From Candidatus Sumerlaeota bacterium (GTDB lineage: Bacteria; Sumerlaeota; Sumerlaeia; MWCT01; JAGHBZ01): a stretch of DNA of 7,511 nt. Location of the stretch: contig JAGHBZ010000408.1 in assembly GCA_021160705.1 (NCBI GenBank), positions 1 through 7,511 on the forward strand. Reading direction: 5' to 3'. The notes under the pieces are model-generated. The model was not told the DNA's origin, ran no database searches, and saw only the letters and a program-made list of their open reading frames with translations. The position numbers and the translations under genes are program-made. Below are positions 1-5,727 of this stretch, one piece after another (positions within the stretch are counted from its first letter, which is position 1; each line of letters begins with the position of its first letter).

Positions 1-254
1 AGATTGTTCTTATAAGTACTGCTAATTTTTTTTTCAAATGATTTTTGGATTTTTTGTCAAAAATTAAGCAAGATATTTCACCATTCTTTTGCTCTGGATG
101 GATGAACATTCATTTTGCCTGATGGGAACTGGCAAACAATACAAGTCATAATGATAAATGGAGTTAATCACCTGACCAGAATGCAGGCAAAAGGTCAATA
201 CGAATGAAGAACATCAGAGATAGTAAACACAAGGGTCACACATAGGGCTACGAT
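1..254. other. Non-coding stretch downstream of clpP
   Basis: No convincing gene is present on either strand. clpX often follows clpP, but no ClpX N-terminus (zinc-finger Cys pairs) can be read on the minus strand here. The only visible structure is an inverted repeat, TTTGCC (114-119) and GGCAAA (131-136) with an 11-base loop. It lacks a following T-run on the minus strand, so it is a poor intrinsic terminator. A minus-strand frame opening with ATG near position 105 stays open to the window edge, but its translation is lysine-rich and matches nothing I recognise. Confidence 0.5.
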
Positions 255-884
255 TTATTTTTTCTCTTTTTTTGAGTCCTGGTCGTCTTCAAGTAGCGAC
301 GCCTTATTTTTGATGACTTTATCAATAATTCCATACTCTCGTGATTGTTCAGGTGTCATAAAGAAATCCCGTTCAGTGTCCTGCTCAATTCGTTTAATAT
401 CCTGCCCTGTGTGGAATGCTAAGATTTCGTTAAGCACTCTTTTCAAGCGCAAAATTTCTCTTGACTGAATATCAATATCAGTCGCCTGTCCCTGTATGCC
501 ACCCATAGGCTGGTGAAGCATAATCCTGCTATGAGGTAGAGCGTAACGTTTCCCTTTAGTGCCGGCAGCCAGCAGTACTGCACCCATACTGGATGCCTCG
601 CCAATGCAGGTGGTACTGACGTCAGGTTTAATGAACTGCATAGTATCGTAGATAGCCATCCCGGCTGTGACCAGCCCGCCTCTGGAATTGATATACAGAT
701 TTATGTCTTTATCCGGGTCCTCGGACTCCAGAAACAACATCTGAGCGACCACCAGGTTAGCCACATGGTCATCAATATCAGAGCCAATAAAAATTATACG
801 GTCTTTAAGTAAGCGAGAGTAGATGTCATAGGCTCGCTCACCCCGTTCACTTTGCTCTATTACGTATGGTATGTAAATTGTCAT
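255..884 (-). CDS. clpP: ATP-dependent Clp protease proteolytic subunit ClpP
   Basis: This is the serine peptidase subunit of the cytosolic Clp protease. It forms a double-heptamer chamber fed by an AAA+ unfoldase such as ClpX. The protein has 209 residues from the chosen ATG and aligns along its whole length with E. coli ClpP (VIEQ..RGERAYDIYSRLLK, then VAQMLFLE, then TMQFIKPDVSTTC). The catalytic triad is visible: S99 in EASSMGA, H124 in MLHQP and D173 in DTERD. I chose the ATG at 884 because AAAGGAG lies 9 bases upstream and MTIYIPYVIEQ matches the normal N-terminus; the longer frame to 953 only reads back into tig. The gene starts one base after the tig stop, so the two are probably co-transcribed and the tig 3' end encodes the clpP ribosome binding site. 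One oddity: the NSPGG motif before the oxyanion-hole glycine reads NSRGG (R68). The C-terminus carries a short charged tail (LLEDDQDSKKEKK). Confidence 0.96.
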   Translation of the reverse strand: MTIYIPYVIEQSERGERAYDIYSRLLKDRIIFIGSDIDDHVANLVVAQMLFLESEDPDKDINLYINSRGGLVTAGMAIYDTMQFIKPDVSTTCIGEASSMGAVLLAAGTKGKRYALPHSRIMLHQPMGGIQGQATDIDIQSREILRLKRVLNEILAFHTGQDIKRIEQDTERDFFMTPEQSREYGIIDKVIKNKASLLEDDQDSKKEKK

Positions 885-885
885 T

Positions 886-2367
886 TTAGTCCACTCCTTT
901 TGTAACCTGAGACTTATATTTAATTTTAGCATTATTAAGCACGAAATCGCCAACTTTCTTCATTTTAAGCTGTTCCACGAAATCATCAAATTGTTTCTGA
1001 CGTTCCAGACTGGCGCGAATTGCCAGTGCTTTACGCCCGTGTTGCTGTCCAATCCGTTCCAGTTCAGCATTTATCTCCTCTTCAGAGACTTGGATATTTT
1101 CGCGTCGTGCAATCTCACGGCTTATAAGCCAGTAATAGAGTTGTGCCACTGCCTCCCGAGCCTTTGAGTCGAAAAATTTCTCCTGCATATCCGAGGGGAG
1201 TTCTAACCCTTCACGTTCCAGACTCTCTAAGTGCTCAATGGCAAGTTGTCGGGTCTGGCGGGCAATTAGCCCTTTAGGGAGCTCAATCTTATGGCGCATA
1301 ATAATATCTCCGTAGATTTTATCCAGGACATTTTGTTTTTCCTGTTCCGCTGCGGCGGTTTCAAAACGCTCTTTAATTTTCTGACGTAGCACCTCAAGAC
1401 TATCATAGTCTCCAAGGTCTTTCGCAAACTCATCATCCAGCTCTGGAACCTCAACAGTCTTTATATCCCGGATAGTAACACTAAAAATATCGTTCTTGCT
1501 CACCACTTCGCCTTTCTGATTTTTGCGTTCATTGGGGACTTTGACTTCAAGCGTATCATTACGCCTCTTACCAGCGAGAGCGGCAACTACTTGCTCGGGC
1601 AGGATTTTTTCTGGTCGACGATACAGAGTATTTTCTGCACAGAGCTCTTCAATTCTATTTCCCTGCTCGTCTTTTACGGTAATATCTGCAATAAGCGCAT
1701 CGCCTTTTTCAAACACAGCGTCTTCAGTTTTGGGTCTCAGTATGGAGTTTTCCCAGCGAAGGTCTTCAATATAATTATCAACCATCTCATCAGTGATGAT
1801 GATGGGGTCAATCTCAACCTCCACGTTCTTATATTCATCATCAGAGAGTTCCAGTTGAGGAATGAATTCAACTTCTGCCTCAAGATTTAAAGAGCCATCT
1901 TCCGCCACATCAAACGTCTTGAGGGTAGGTTCACCAACCACCTCAAGCTCTTTCTCTGCGACCACCTGCTTCATTAACTGGGGGAATAGTTCCTCAACTG
2001 TTTCACGCCGTGCAGATTCGCCAAATTGAATTTCTACAAGTTTCATCGGTGCTTTACCTTTACGGAATCCGGGTATAATCACATTGGATTTCAGGTCTTT
2101 CAGTTTAGACTCCAGTTTCTCTTTAAAATACTCCGCTTTAATGGTCAGATTATATTTCATAACTGAATTTGGTAACTTCTCCTCTCCGGTGATTTCATAA
2201 TCTATCTTCTCCTCCTCAGGTGCGGAGATAGATTCTTCAGGAGATGCTTGAGGTGACGCAGTGGATTCTTTAACCCCTTCTGGTTGCGAGGTAGTTTCTT
2301 TAGTTACCTTCTCCTCAGGCTCCTGCACTGGTTCTTTCTGATTATTTTTGTTTTCTTTTTCATCCAT
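886..2367 (-). CDS. tig: Trigger factor, ribosome-associated chaperone and prolyl isomerase
   Basis: Trigger factor docks at the ribosomal exit tunnel and shields nascent chains. The protein has 493 residues, against about 430 to 450 for the family. Residues about 57-180 are the ribosome-binding domain, with the signature loop GFRKGKAP at 100-107. Residues about 216-300 are an FKBP-type PPIase domain (GDALIADITV onward). Residues about 305-480 are the helical C-terminal chaperone arms (VPELDDEFAKDLGDYDSLEVL onward). The excess length is an N-terminal extension of about 55 residues, rich in Glu, Lys, Pro, Ser and Thr and probably disordered. The start is supported by GAGGAG about 11 bases upstream of the ATG and by the lack of another Met before residue 70, which already lies inside the domain. 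tig is the first gene of a tig-clpP operon, a common bacterial arrangement. Confidence 0.95.
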   Translation of the reverse strand: MDEKENKNNQKEPVQEPEEKVTKETTSQPEGVKESTASPQASPEESISAPEEEKIDYEITGEEKLPNSVMKYNLTIKAEYFKEKLESKLKDLKSNVIIPGFRKGKAPMKLVEIQFGESARRETVEELFPQLMKQVVAEKELEVVGEPTLKTFDVAEDGSLNLEAEVEFIPQLELSDDEYKNVEVEIDPIIITDEMVDNYIEDLRWENSILRPKTEDAVFEKGDALIADITVKDEQGNRIEELCAENTLYRRPEKILPEQVVAALAGKRRNDTLEVKVPNERKNQKGEVVSKNDIFSVTIRDIKTVEVPELDDEFAKDLGDYDSLEVLRQKIKERFETAAAEQEKQNVLDKIYGDIIMRHKIELPKGLIARQTRQLAIEHLESLEREGLELPSDMQEKFFDSKAREAVAQLYYWLISREIARRENIQVSEEEINAELERIGQQHGRKALAIRASLERQKQFDDFVEQLKMKKVGDFVLNNAKIKYKSQVTKGVD

Positions 2368-2427
2368 AATGTATTGTGCTCCTCTACACTACTTTCTATA
2401 CGACCTGTTTAAATAATATAGAAAACT

Positions 2428-2457
2428 TTGATACTGTATTCTACCTTATAATATCAA
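2428..2457. promoter_or_regulatory. TTGATA/TATCAA inverted repeat in the presumed tig promoter
   Basis: An imperfect 30-bp inverted repeat begins TTGATA (2428-2433) and ends TATCAA (2452-2457), about 60 to 90 bases upstream of the tig start. It contains promoter-like elements on both strands: TATAAT at 2447-2452 on plus, and TTGATA, TATAAG and TAGAAT on minus. No pair has ideal 16-18 base spacing with two good hexamers, so I cannot assign exact -35 and -10 boxes. Its position suits a promoter or operator for tig-clpP. Confidence 0.35.
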
Positions 2458-2470
2458 GTGAAAATCGAGC

Positions 2471-2491
2471 AAATGACCCAACAGGTCATTT
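2471..2491. repeat. Perfect 8-bp hairpin AAATGACC-CAACA-GGTCATTT
   Basis: AAATGACC (2471-2478) and GGTCATTT (2484-2491) are exact reverse complements with a 5-base loop. On plus the hairpin runs into TTTATTA, a weak U-tract. No plus-strand gene lies upstream that needs a terminator, and the element sits just behind the tig promoter region. A protein-binding operator is therefore as likely as a terminator. Confidence 0.5.
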
Positions 2492-2763
2492 TATTAAAGT
2501 GATTAAGCGGTTGGAAAAATGAATCTTGAAGTTAATCAGTCGAAAAGGTAAAAGACACCAATCAAGGCCAGGTGAGGATAAATCTGAATTCCGTACCTAA
2601 ATATACGATAGAAAGAATGATACTGTCGTTTTGTTCCCACCCTGTCCAATGCTTTATAATAATAGCCCTCTGCTAGCTGGGCGGTGAATTGTATGATGCA
2701 GATTTTCTATTCTTCTTTTTCTATATTGGATTATCATAGATTTTAATAAAGTGCGACAGCTGG

Positions 2764-2778
2764 TGTAAGGTGCTTACA
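2764..2778. repeat. Short perfect inverted repeat TGTAAG-GTG-CTTACA
   Basis: Two 6-base arms around a 3-base spacer form a dyad typical in size of a dimeric regulator site. It lies in the non-coding stretch about 180 bases upstream of the abi gene. No partner site or function can be assigned. Confidence 0.35.
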
Positions 2779-2889
2779 AAAATCCTTAACGCTTAATGTC
2801 ATTTCTGAAATCATTATCTCTAACCTACTGACATCAATTGTTTTTTTGAGTTATCTTCTGTAGAAATCTTGAGCGCTCCGTACTTTTTA

Positions 2890-2918
2890 TTGACGTAGGG
2901 GTTTTATTCCGGTAGAAA
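2890..2918 (+). promoter_or_regulatory. Candidate sigma-70-type promoter for the abi gene
   Basis: TTGACG (2890-2895, 5 of 6 to the -35 consensus) is followed after exactly 17 bases by TAGAAA (2913-2918, 4 of 6 to the -10 consensus). This predicts a start of transcription near 2925, about 30 bases before the abi ATG. A second AT-rich motif, TAATACTATAGT (2942-2953), lies immediately before the ATG and would give a leaderless transcript if used. No Shine-Dalgarno sequence precedes the ATG, so translation from a leaderless mRNA is possible. Confidence 0.4.
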
Positions 2919-2955
2919 ACATTGTGCTTTTTGTTTTGATTAATACTATAGTATT

Positions 2956-3741
2956 ATGCAAAAATGGAATAATATTACAGAAATCAATAATGCGTGGAAT
3001 GCCATAAGGGCTGTATTGCAAAATAACTTCACTTTCTATGAAATTAAAGAAATTGTAGGGCTTGCTGGTTCTGACGTGACACGTATTTCACATCTTCAGC
3101 AGAGAGCAGGCGGAGGAGCTTCAAAGGGAGAATTGATTACTGCTATTGATAACGGATTTGGTCAACTACAAGACAAAAGTCATTTTATTTCTGTTGTTGT
3201 TGAAGAAATTTTAAGAAGAAAAGCCAATTTGAAAAGCGAACTACAACATTATTTAAATCGCTTGGGATTAACTGTCGTAAATGGAAAGGTTCTTCCTCTT
3301 GAATTGCTGGACACTTCTGAGTTGAAAGAACTTCCTGAAGATGCGCAACAAGAGTTGATAAAGGCAATAGAACGATTTAGAGATGGAGATTTATCAGGGG
3401 CTATTACATCTGCCCGTGGTGCAATTGATATTGTAACCTCAAGAATATACGAGGAAAAACGTCTTGGAGACCCTTCCAAAGCTTCTTTTCAAGAAAAATG
3501 TAAGAAATCAATTAAAGCTTTAGGGGTAATAGACAAAATAAAGGAAGAGTTAACAAAATCGGGCTGGAGTCAAGTTGATATTTTTATAAATAACTTTGAA
3601 GGAGCGCTGAATCAGGCAGCCTATGTAATGCAGAGTTTGCGCTCTAAAATGGGTGATGTACACGGAACCAAACCAACTCTAAAACCTTTGGTTTATGATA
3701 GCTTGAAATGGTCTGCTATAATTCTAAGGGTCTTGGAATGA
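2956..3741 (+). CDS. Abortive infection family protein with Abi C-terminal, HEPN-like domain
   Basis: The 261-residue predicted soluble protein has no signal peptide or membrane segment. The C-terminal part (about 138-261) matches my recollection of the 'abortive infection C-terminus' family: RFRDGDLSGAITSARGAIDIV, a Lys-rich helix, then SLRSKMGDVHGTKP near the end. R229 and H236 form an RX6H motif of the kind used by HEPN ribonucleases. The N-terminal part (about 1-100) is helical, with a distinctive GLAGSDVTRISHLQQRAGGGASKGEL stretch; I do not know its function. The likely role, by family, is phage-triggered growth arrest or RNA cleavage, but the substrate is unknown. The ATG has no Shine-Dalgarno sequence. 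No nearby partner is obvious except the downstream toxin-antitoxin pair. Orientation opposite to both flanking operons, and apparently AT-richer sequence (not counted), suggest acquisition. The family call is good; the activity is inferred. Confidence 0.75.
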   Translation: MQKWNNITEINNAWNAIRAVLQNNFTFYEIKEIVGLAGSDVTRISHLQQRAGGGASKGELITAIDNGFGQLQDKSHFISVVVEEILRRKANLKSELQHYLNRLGLTVVNGKVLPLELLDTSELKELPEDAQQELIKAIERFRDGDLSGAITSARGAIDIVTSRIYEEKRLGDPSKASFQEKCKKSIKALGVIDKIKEELTKSGWSQVDIFINNFEGALNQAAYVMQSLRSKMGDVHGTKPTLKPLVYDSLKWSAIILRVLE

Positions 3742-3754
3742 AAAAAAACAATTT

Positions 3755-3827
3755 GCATAACAAAACGCTTTACCTGACAGTTATCCCGCTGTTGCTCCAT
3801 AGCGGCAGATAATCTTTTTCGTTAGGC
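3755..3827 (+). repeat. attC-like recombination site (or terminator) between abi and antitoxin
   Basis: Thirteen bases after the abi stop, GCATAAC (3755-3761) opens a 73-bp element closed by GTTAGGC (3821-3827). GTTAGGC fits the integron GTTRRRY core, and GCATAAC is its reverse complement with one mismatch. Inside, TTATCCCGCT (3781-3790) pairs with AGCGG-CA-GATAA (3801-3812) around a 10-base loop, leaving a 2-base bulge like the extrahelical bases of attC sites. Size, position straight after a gene, and orientation all fit an attC. Against this, the outer spacers are unequal (19 and 8 bases), no second site is found, and the stem followed by TCTTTTTC could be an intrinsic terminator for abi. 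Confidence 0.45.
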
Positions 3828-3863
3828 TTTAAGAGAAAGATATATCTGGTTTAAAGACTTTAA
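3827..3863 (+). promoter_or_regulatory. Nested palindrome, candidate toxin-antitoxin operator
   Basis: The perfect 10-bp palindrome AGATATATCT (3838-3847) is flanked by outer arms CTTTAA (3827-3832) and TTAAAG (3851-3856). A further CTTTAA follows at 3858-3863. The element ends just before the antitoxin ribosome binding site (GAGGGAGG, 3865-3872). Position and symmetry fit autorepression by the antitoxin or the toxin-antitoxin complex, which is usual in type II systems. The inner TATATC could serve as a -10 box, but I see no clear -35. Confidence 0.5.
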
Positions 3864-3879
3864 TGAGGGAGGTAGTCAG

Positions 3880-4101
3880 ATGGCAAACAGAAAGTCTGTA
3901 ACATTTCAAGAGGCTCTGGAGATTATCGAATCATTGCCGCCCAATCAACAAGAAAATCTTATTAACATTATTCAACACAGGATAATAGAGTACAGAAGAG
4001 AGTTACTTGCGAAGAGTATCAGAGAAGCAAGAGAAGAATACGCCCGTGGAGAGATAAGAAAAGGTAGTGTAGATGATTTAATGAAGGAGCTTTCTGAATG
4101 A
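3880..4101 (+). CDS. Type II toxin-antitoxin system antitoxin
   Basis: This 73-residue, mostly helical, charged protein would bind and neutralise the toxin encoded directly downstream. The pattern (FQEALEIIESLPPNQQENLINIIQHRIIEYRR, then AREEYARGEIRKGSVDDLMKEL) resembles small antitoxins that I recall paired with RelE/YafQ-like toxins in many phyla. The C-terminal VDDLMKELSE segment is the likely toxin-binding tail. No ribbon-helix-helix or helix-turn-helix is obvious, so how it would bind the upstream palindrome is unclear. A strong Shine-Dalgarno (GAGGGAGG) lies 7 bases before the ATG, and the stop overlaps the toxin start as ATGA. The higher-quality ribosome binding site before the antitoxin fits the usual excess of antitoxin over toxin. 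Confidence 0.8.
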   Translation: MANRKSVTFQEALEIIESLPPNQQENLINIIQHRIIEYRRELLAKSIREAREEYARGEIRKGSVDDLMKELSE

Positions 4102-4382
4102 GAACACTCGTTTGGAGTAAGACATTTGTAAAGGCATTTAAACGAACCATCAAAAGACATCCAACGCTTAAACAAGATATTGAAGAAACCTTAAGGGTTT
4201 TGGCTAAAGACCCTTTTGCTCCACAATTGGGAACGCATAAGCTAAGAGGAAAACTTTCAGGTTGTTGGGCATGCAGCCTTGGATACAACTTCCGAATAGT
4301 ATTCGATTTTGTAAAGAGTGAGGAACAAACAGAAGACGATATTTTCTTGATTGAAATTGGAACACACGATGAAGTGTATTAA
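4098..4382 (+). CDS. RelE/YafQ-family mRNA interferase toxin
   Basis: This 94-residue basic protein has a RelE/ParE fold pattern: N-terminal WSKTFVKAFKRTIKRHP helix region, a middle LRGKLSGCWACSLGYNFRIVF strand pair, and a closing IFLIEIGTHDEVY strand. The family toxin cleaves mRNA on the ribosome. Candidate catalytic or contact residues are R66 in NFRIVF and H90 with Y94 in the C-terminal GTHDEVY, where YafQ also has an essential His. H47 may match the second YafQ histidine. The ending argues for YafQ-like mRNA interferase rather than ParE. It overlaps the antitoxin by 4 bases (ATGA) and has AAGGAG 8 bases upstream inside the antitoxin gene, so translation is probably coupled. The gene appears intact. 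It ends 59 bases from the convergent lpxI stop. Confidence 0.85.
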   Translation: MRTLVWSKTFVKAFKRTIKRHPTLKQDIEETLRVLAKDPFAPQLGTHKLRGKLSGCWACSLGYNFRIVFDFVKSEEQTEDDIFLIEIGTHDEVY

Positions 4383-4441
4383 GCTTGTCCACTCGGTGCA
4401 CCTGACGACGTTTCACACAGCAGTTTAGCTTTACTCTGGCG
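4383..4441. other. Convergent gap between toxin gene and lpxI
   Basis: The 59-base spacer holds an 8-bp palindrome GGTGCACC (4395-4402) and loosely paired AAGCT (4381-4385) and AGCTT (4427-4431). There is no U-tract on either strand, so no clear intrinsic terminator separates the convergent genes. The right edge of the accessory island should lie here. Confidence 0.45.
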
Positions 4442-5260
4442 TTACACAGCAATGATGGCGATATTGGACTTCTCAGCCAGGGTTATTGCCTTTTCCTGGT
4501 CAAAGAATAATGTCTTATTGGCGGAAATGGCGAGACAGCCTGCATTAACCGATTGCATAACCTGTATGGTACGAAGCCCAACGACTGGTAAGTCCCATCT
4601 GGGGTCTTGATGCGGACGCGCAACCTTTATGACCACAACACCAGCACCACCAAGTTCAGCACCTCGCTTAATGGTCTCATCGGTGCCTTCAATAGCCTCC
4701 ACCGCAACCACAATCTGGTTCTTCACCACTATGGTAAGCCCTATGTCCAGTTCAGCAATTTTTCTTGCTATGGGGAGCCCGAAATTTATCTCTTTTTTTT
4801 CTTCATCAGTGAGCGGGCGTCCCTGTGTCAGAAGTCCTTTCTTTGGTATATAACGATTCAGATACCGTAACGAATCAATAACCGTTATCCCATTTTTAGC
4901 CAGTACGCTACTTACCATCTTGAGGATTGAGTTTGCCTTTTTGTCTACCAACACAGAGAGCAGGGCACGACTGAATTTATCAAACTTTGAATAATGCAGG
5001 AGTGCGTCGTGGGGGACACGACCCGCTAATGCGACCTCTCTAATCCCGCTTTTCTTGAGAGTATCCAGCATTCCGGCAATCTCGCCCAGCTCAAACCAAT
5101 GGACTTCAGAAGCATAATCAGAGATTACCGGAGAGGTATAGTCCTTTATGGCAATAACAAAGACCTCTACACCTTGCTGAGCGGCTTCTCTGGCAAGCAT
5201 TACCGGGAACTTTCCCTGTCCTGCAATTATCCCCAGATGTTCTTTATTTGCACTTCGCAT
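4442..5260 (-). CDS. lpxI: UDP-2,3-diacylglucosamine pyrophosphatase LpxI
   Basis: LpxI hydrolyses UDP-2,3-diacylglucosamine to lipid X (2,3-diacylglucosamine 1-phosphate) plus UMP. This is the fourth step of lipid A synthesis, at the inner membrane, and LpxI is the non-homologous replacement for LpxH. The protein has 272 residues, the usual length. The N-terminal domain opens with LGIIAGQGKFPVMLAREA. The C-terminal catalytic domain carries VVAVEAIEGTDETIKRGAELGGAGVVVIKVARPHQDPRWDLPVVG; D219 and D223 in QDPRWD lie in the conserved acidic motif. It is the last gene of the operon, 17 bases after fabZ. No good Shine-Dalgarno precedes the ATG, so translation may be coupled to fabZ. lpxA and lpxB, frequent neighbours, are not present here. 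Recognition is secure. Confidence 0.94.
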   Translation of the reverse strand: MRSANKEHLGIIAGQGKFPVMLAREAAQQGVEVFVIAIKDYTSPVISDYASEVHWFELGEIAGMLDTLKKSGIREVALAGRVPHDALLHYSKFDKFSRALLSVLVDKKANSILKMVSSVLAKNGITVIDSLRYLNRYIPKKGLLTQGRPLTDEEKKEINFGLPIARKIAELDIGLTIVVKNQIVVAVEAIEGTDETIKRGAELGGAGVVVIKVARPHQDPRWDLPVVGLRTIQVMQSVNAGCLAISANKTLFFDQEKAITLAEKSNIAIIAV

Positions 5261-5277
5261 ATCTGAGACCGTAGAAG

Positions 5278-5727
5278 TTATTTCTGAATAACGAAGGAAA
5301 TCTGAGCTTCAGCTGCCAGGACGTCATTGACTGTGACTTTTCCAGCAGCCTTACCAAAGATATTCCTCTGAGAGAGCACATCCACCTGAATTTTTATCTG
5401 GTCACCGGGCACGACTGGACGGCGAAATCGAGCATTATCCACCCCAGCCAGAAATACTATTTTCCCCTGATTCTTCGGCTCACTAAGAATCAGCACAGCA
5501 CCCGCCTGTGCCATAGCTTCAATGAGTAGTACTCCTGGCATCACTGGTTCACCCGGGAAATGACCAACAAAAAAAGGTTCATTAATAGAGACGTTTTTTA
5601 TGCCCACGATTCGCTTATTTGGTTCTATTTCAATTATGCGGTCAATCAGTAGAAATGGGTATCGATGAGGCAATATATCTAATATCTTCTTAACGTCCAT
5701 CTCAATGTGTTCACTATTATCTTTCAT
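5278..5727 (-). CDS. fabZ: 3-hydroxyacyl-[acyl-carrier-protein] dehydratase FabZ
   Basis: FabZ dehydrates beta-hydroxyacyl-ACP to trans-2-enoyl-ACP in fatty acid elongation. It competes with lipid A synthesis for hydroxyacyl-ACP. The protein has 149 residues with a hot-dog fold. The motifs LPHRYPFLLIDR (19-30), GHFPGEPVMPGVLLIEAMAQAG (55-76) and FRRPVVPGD (101-109) are all present; the catalytic pair is H56 and E70. The start at 5727 is supported by AAGGAG about 10 bases upstream; a Met at residue 10 is the alternative. The gene begins inside the end of lpxC (11-base overlap, different frame), so translation is probably coupled. In several phyla LpxC and FabZ are fused; here they are separate but overlapping. 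Confidence 0.96.
   Translation of the reverse strand: MKDNSEHIEMDVKKILDILPHRYPFLLIDRIIEIEPNKRIVGIKNVSINEPFFVGHFPGEPVMPGVLLIEAMAQAGAVLILSEPKNQGKIVFLAGVDNARFRRPVVPGDQIKIQVDVLSQRNIFGKAAGKVTVNDVLAAEAQISFVIQK

Larger units (their letters stand above)
2368..2955. other. 588-base intergenic region between tig and the abi gene
   Basis: This is a divergent spacer between minus-strand tig and plus-strand abi. The tig-proximal 130 bases hold nested inverted repeats and promoter-like hexamers, listed separately. From about 2500 to 2880 I see no gene with a start codon and ribosome binding site, no tRNA and no CRISPR. The only coding-like stretch is a 56-codon frame with no ATG on the minus strand (2536-2706), whose translation is rich in aromatic residues. 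It may be a remnant or chance. The left edge of the accessory island probably lies in this region, but I cannot point to a junction. Confidence 0.6.

Noticed and set aside
1..105. Start of clpX or another minus-strand gene running off the left edge
   Set aside because: The open frame from ATG near 105 has no ribosome binding site and gives a lysine-rich translation with no ClpX zinc-finger cysteines.
114..136. Intrinsic terminator for tig-clpP
   Set aside because: The 6-bp stem has an 11-base loop and is not followed by a U-tract on the minus strand.
885..953. Longer ClpP N-terminus starting at 953
   Set aside because: The extra residues only read the tig 3' end in another frame. The Shine-Dalgarno sequence and family alignment point to the ATG at 884.
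1523..1890. Plus-strand frames of 83 and 99 codons opposite tig
   Set aside because: They are antisense to a clear trigger factor gene, overlap each other, and resemble no protein family.
2942..2953. T7-like phage promoter TAATACTATAG
   Set aside because: It shares the ends of the T7 consensus but lacks the middle bases. An AT-rich chance match is more likely.
4374..4447. A second attC formed by GTGTATT (4374) and GTTACAC (4441) after the toxin gene
   Set aside because: The 74-bp span matches the first element, but the left core lacks AAC, the right core does not fit GTTRRRY, and both overlap gene ends. No bulged stem joins them.
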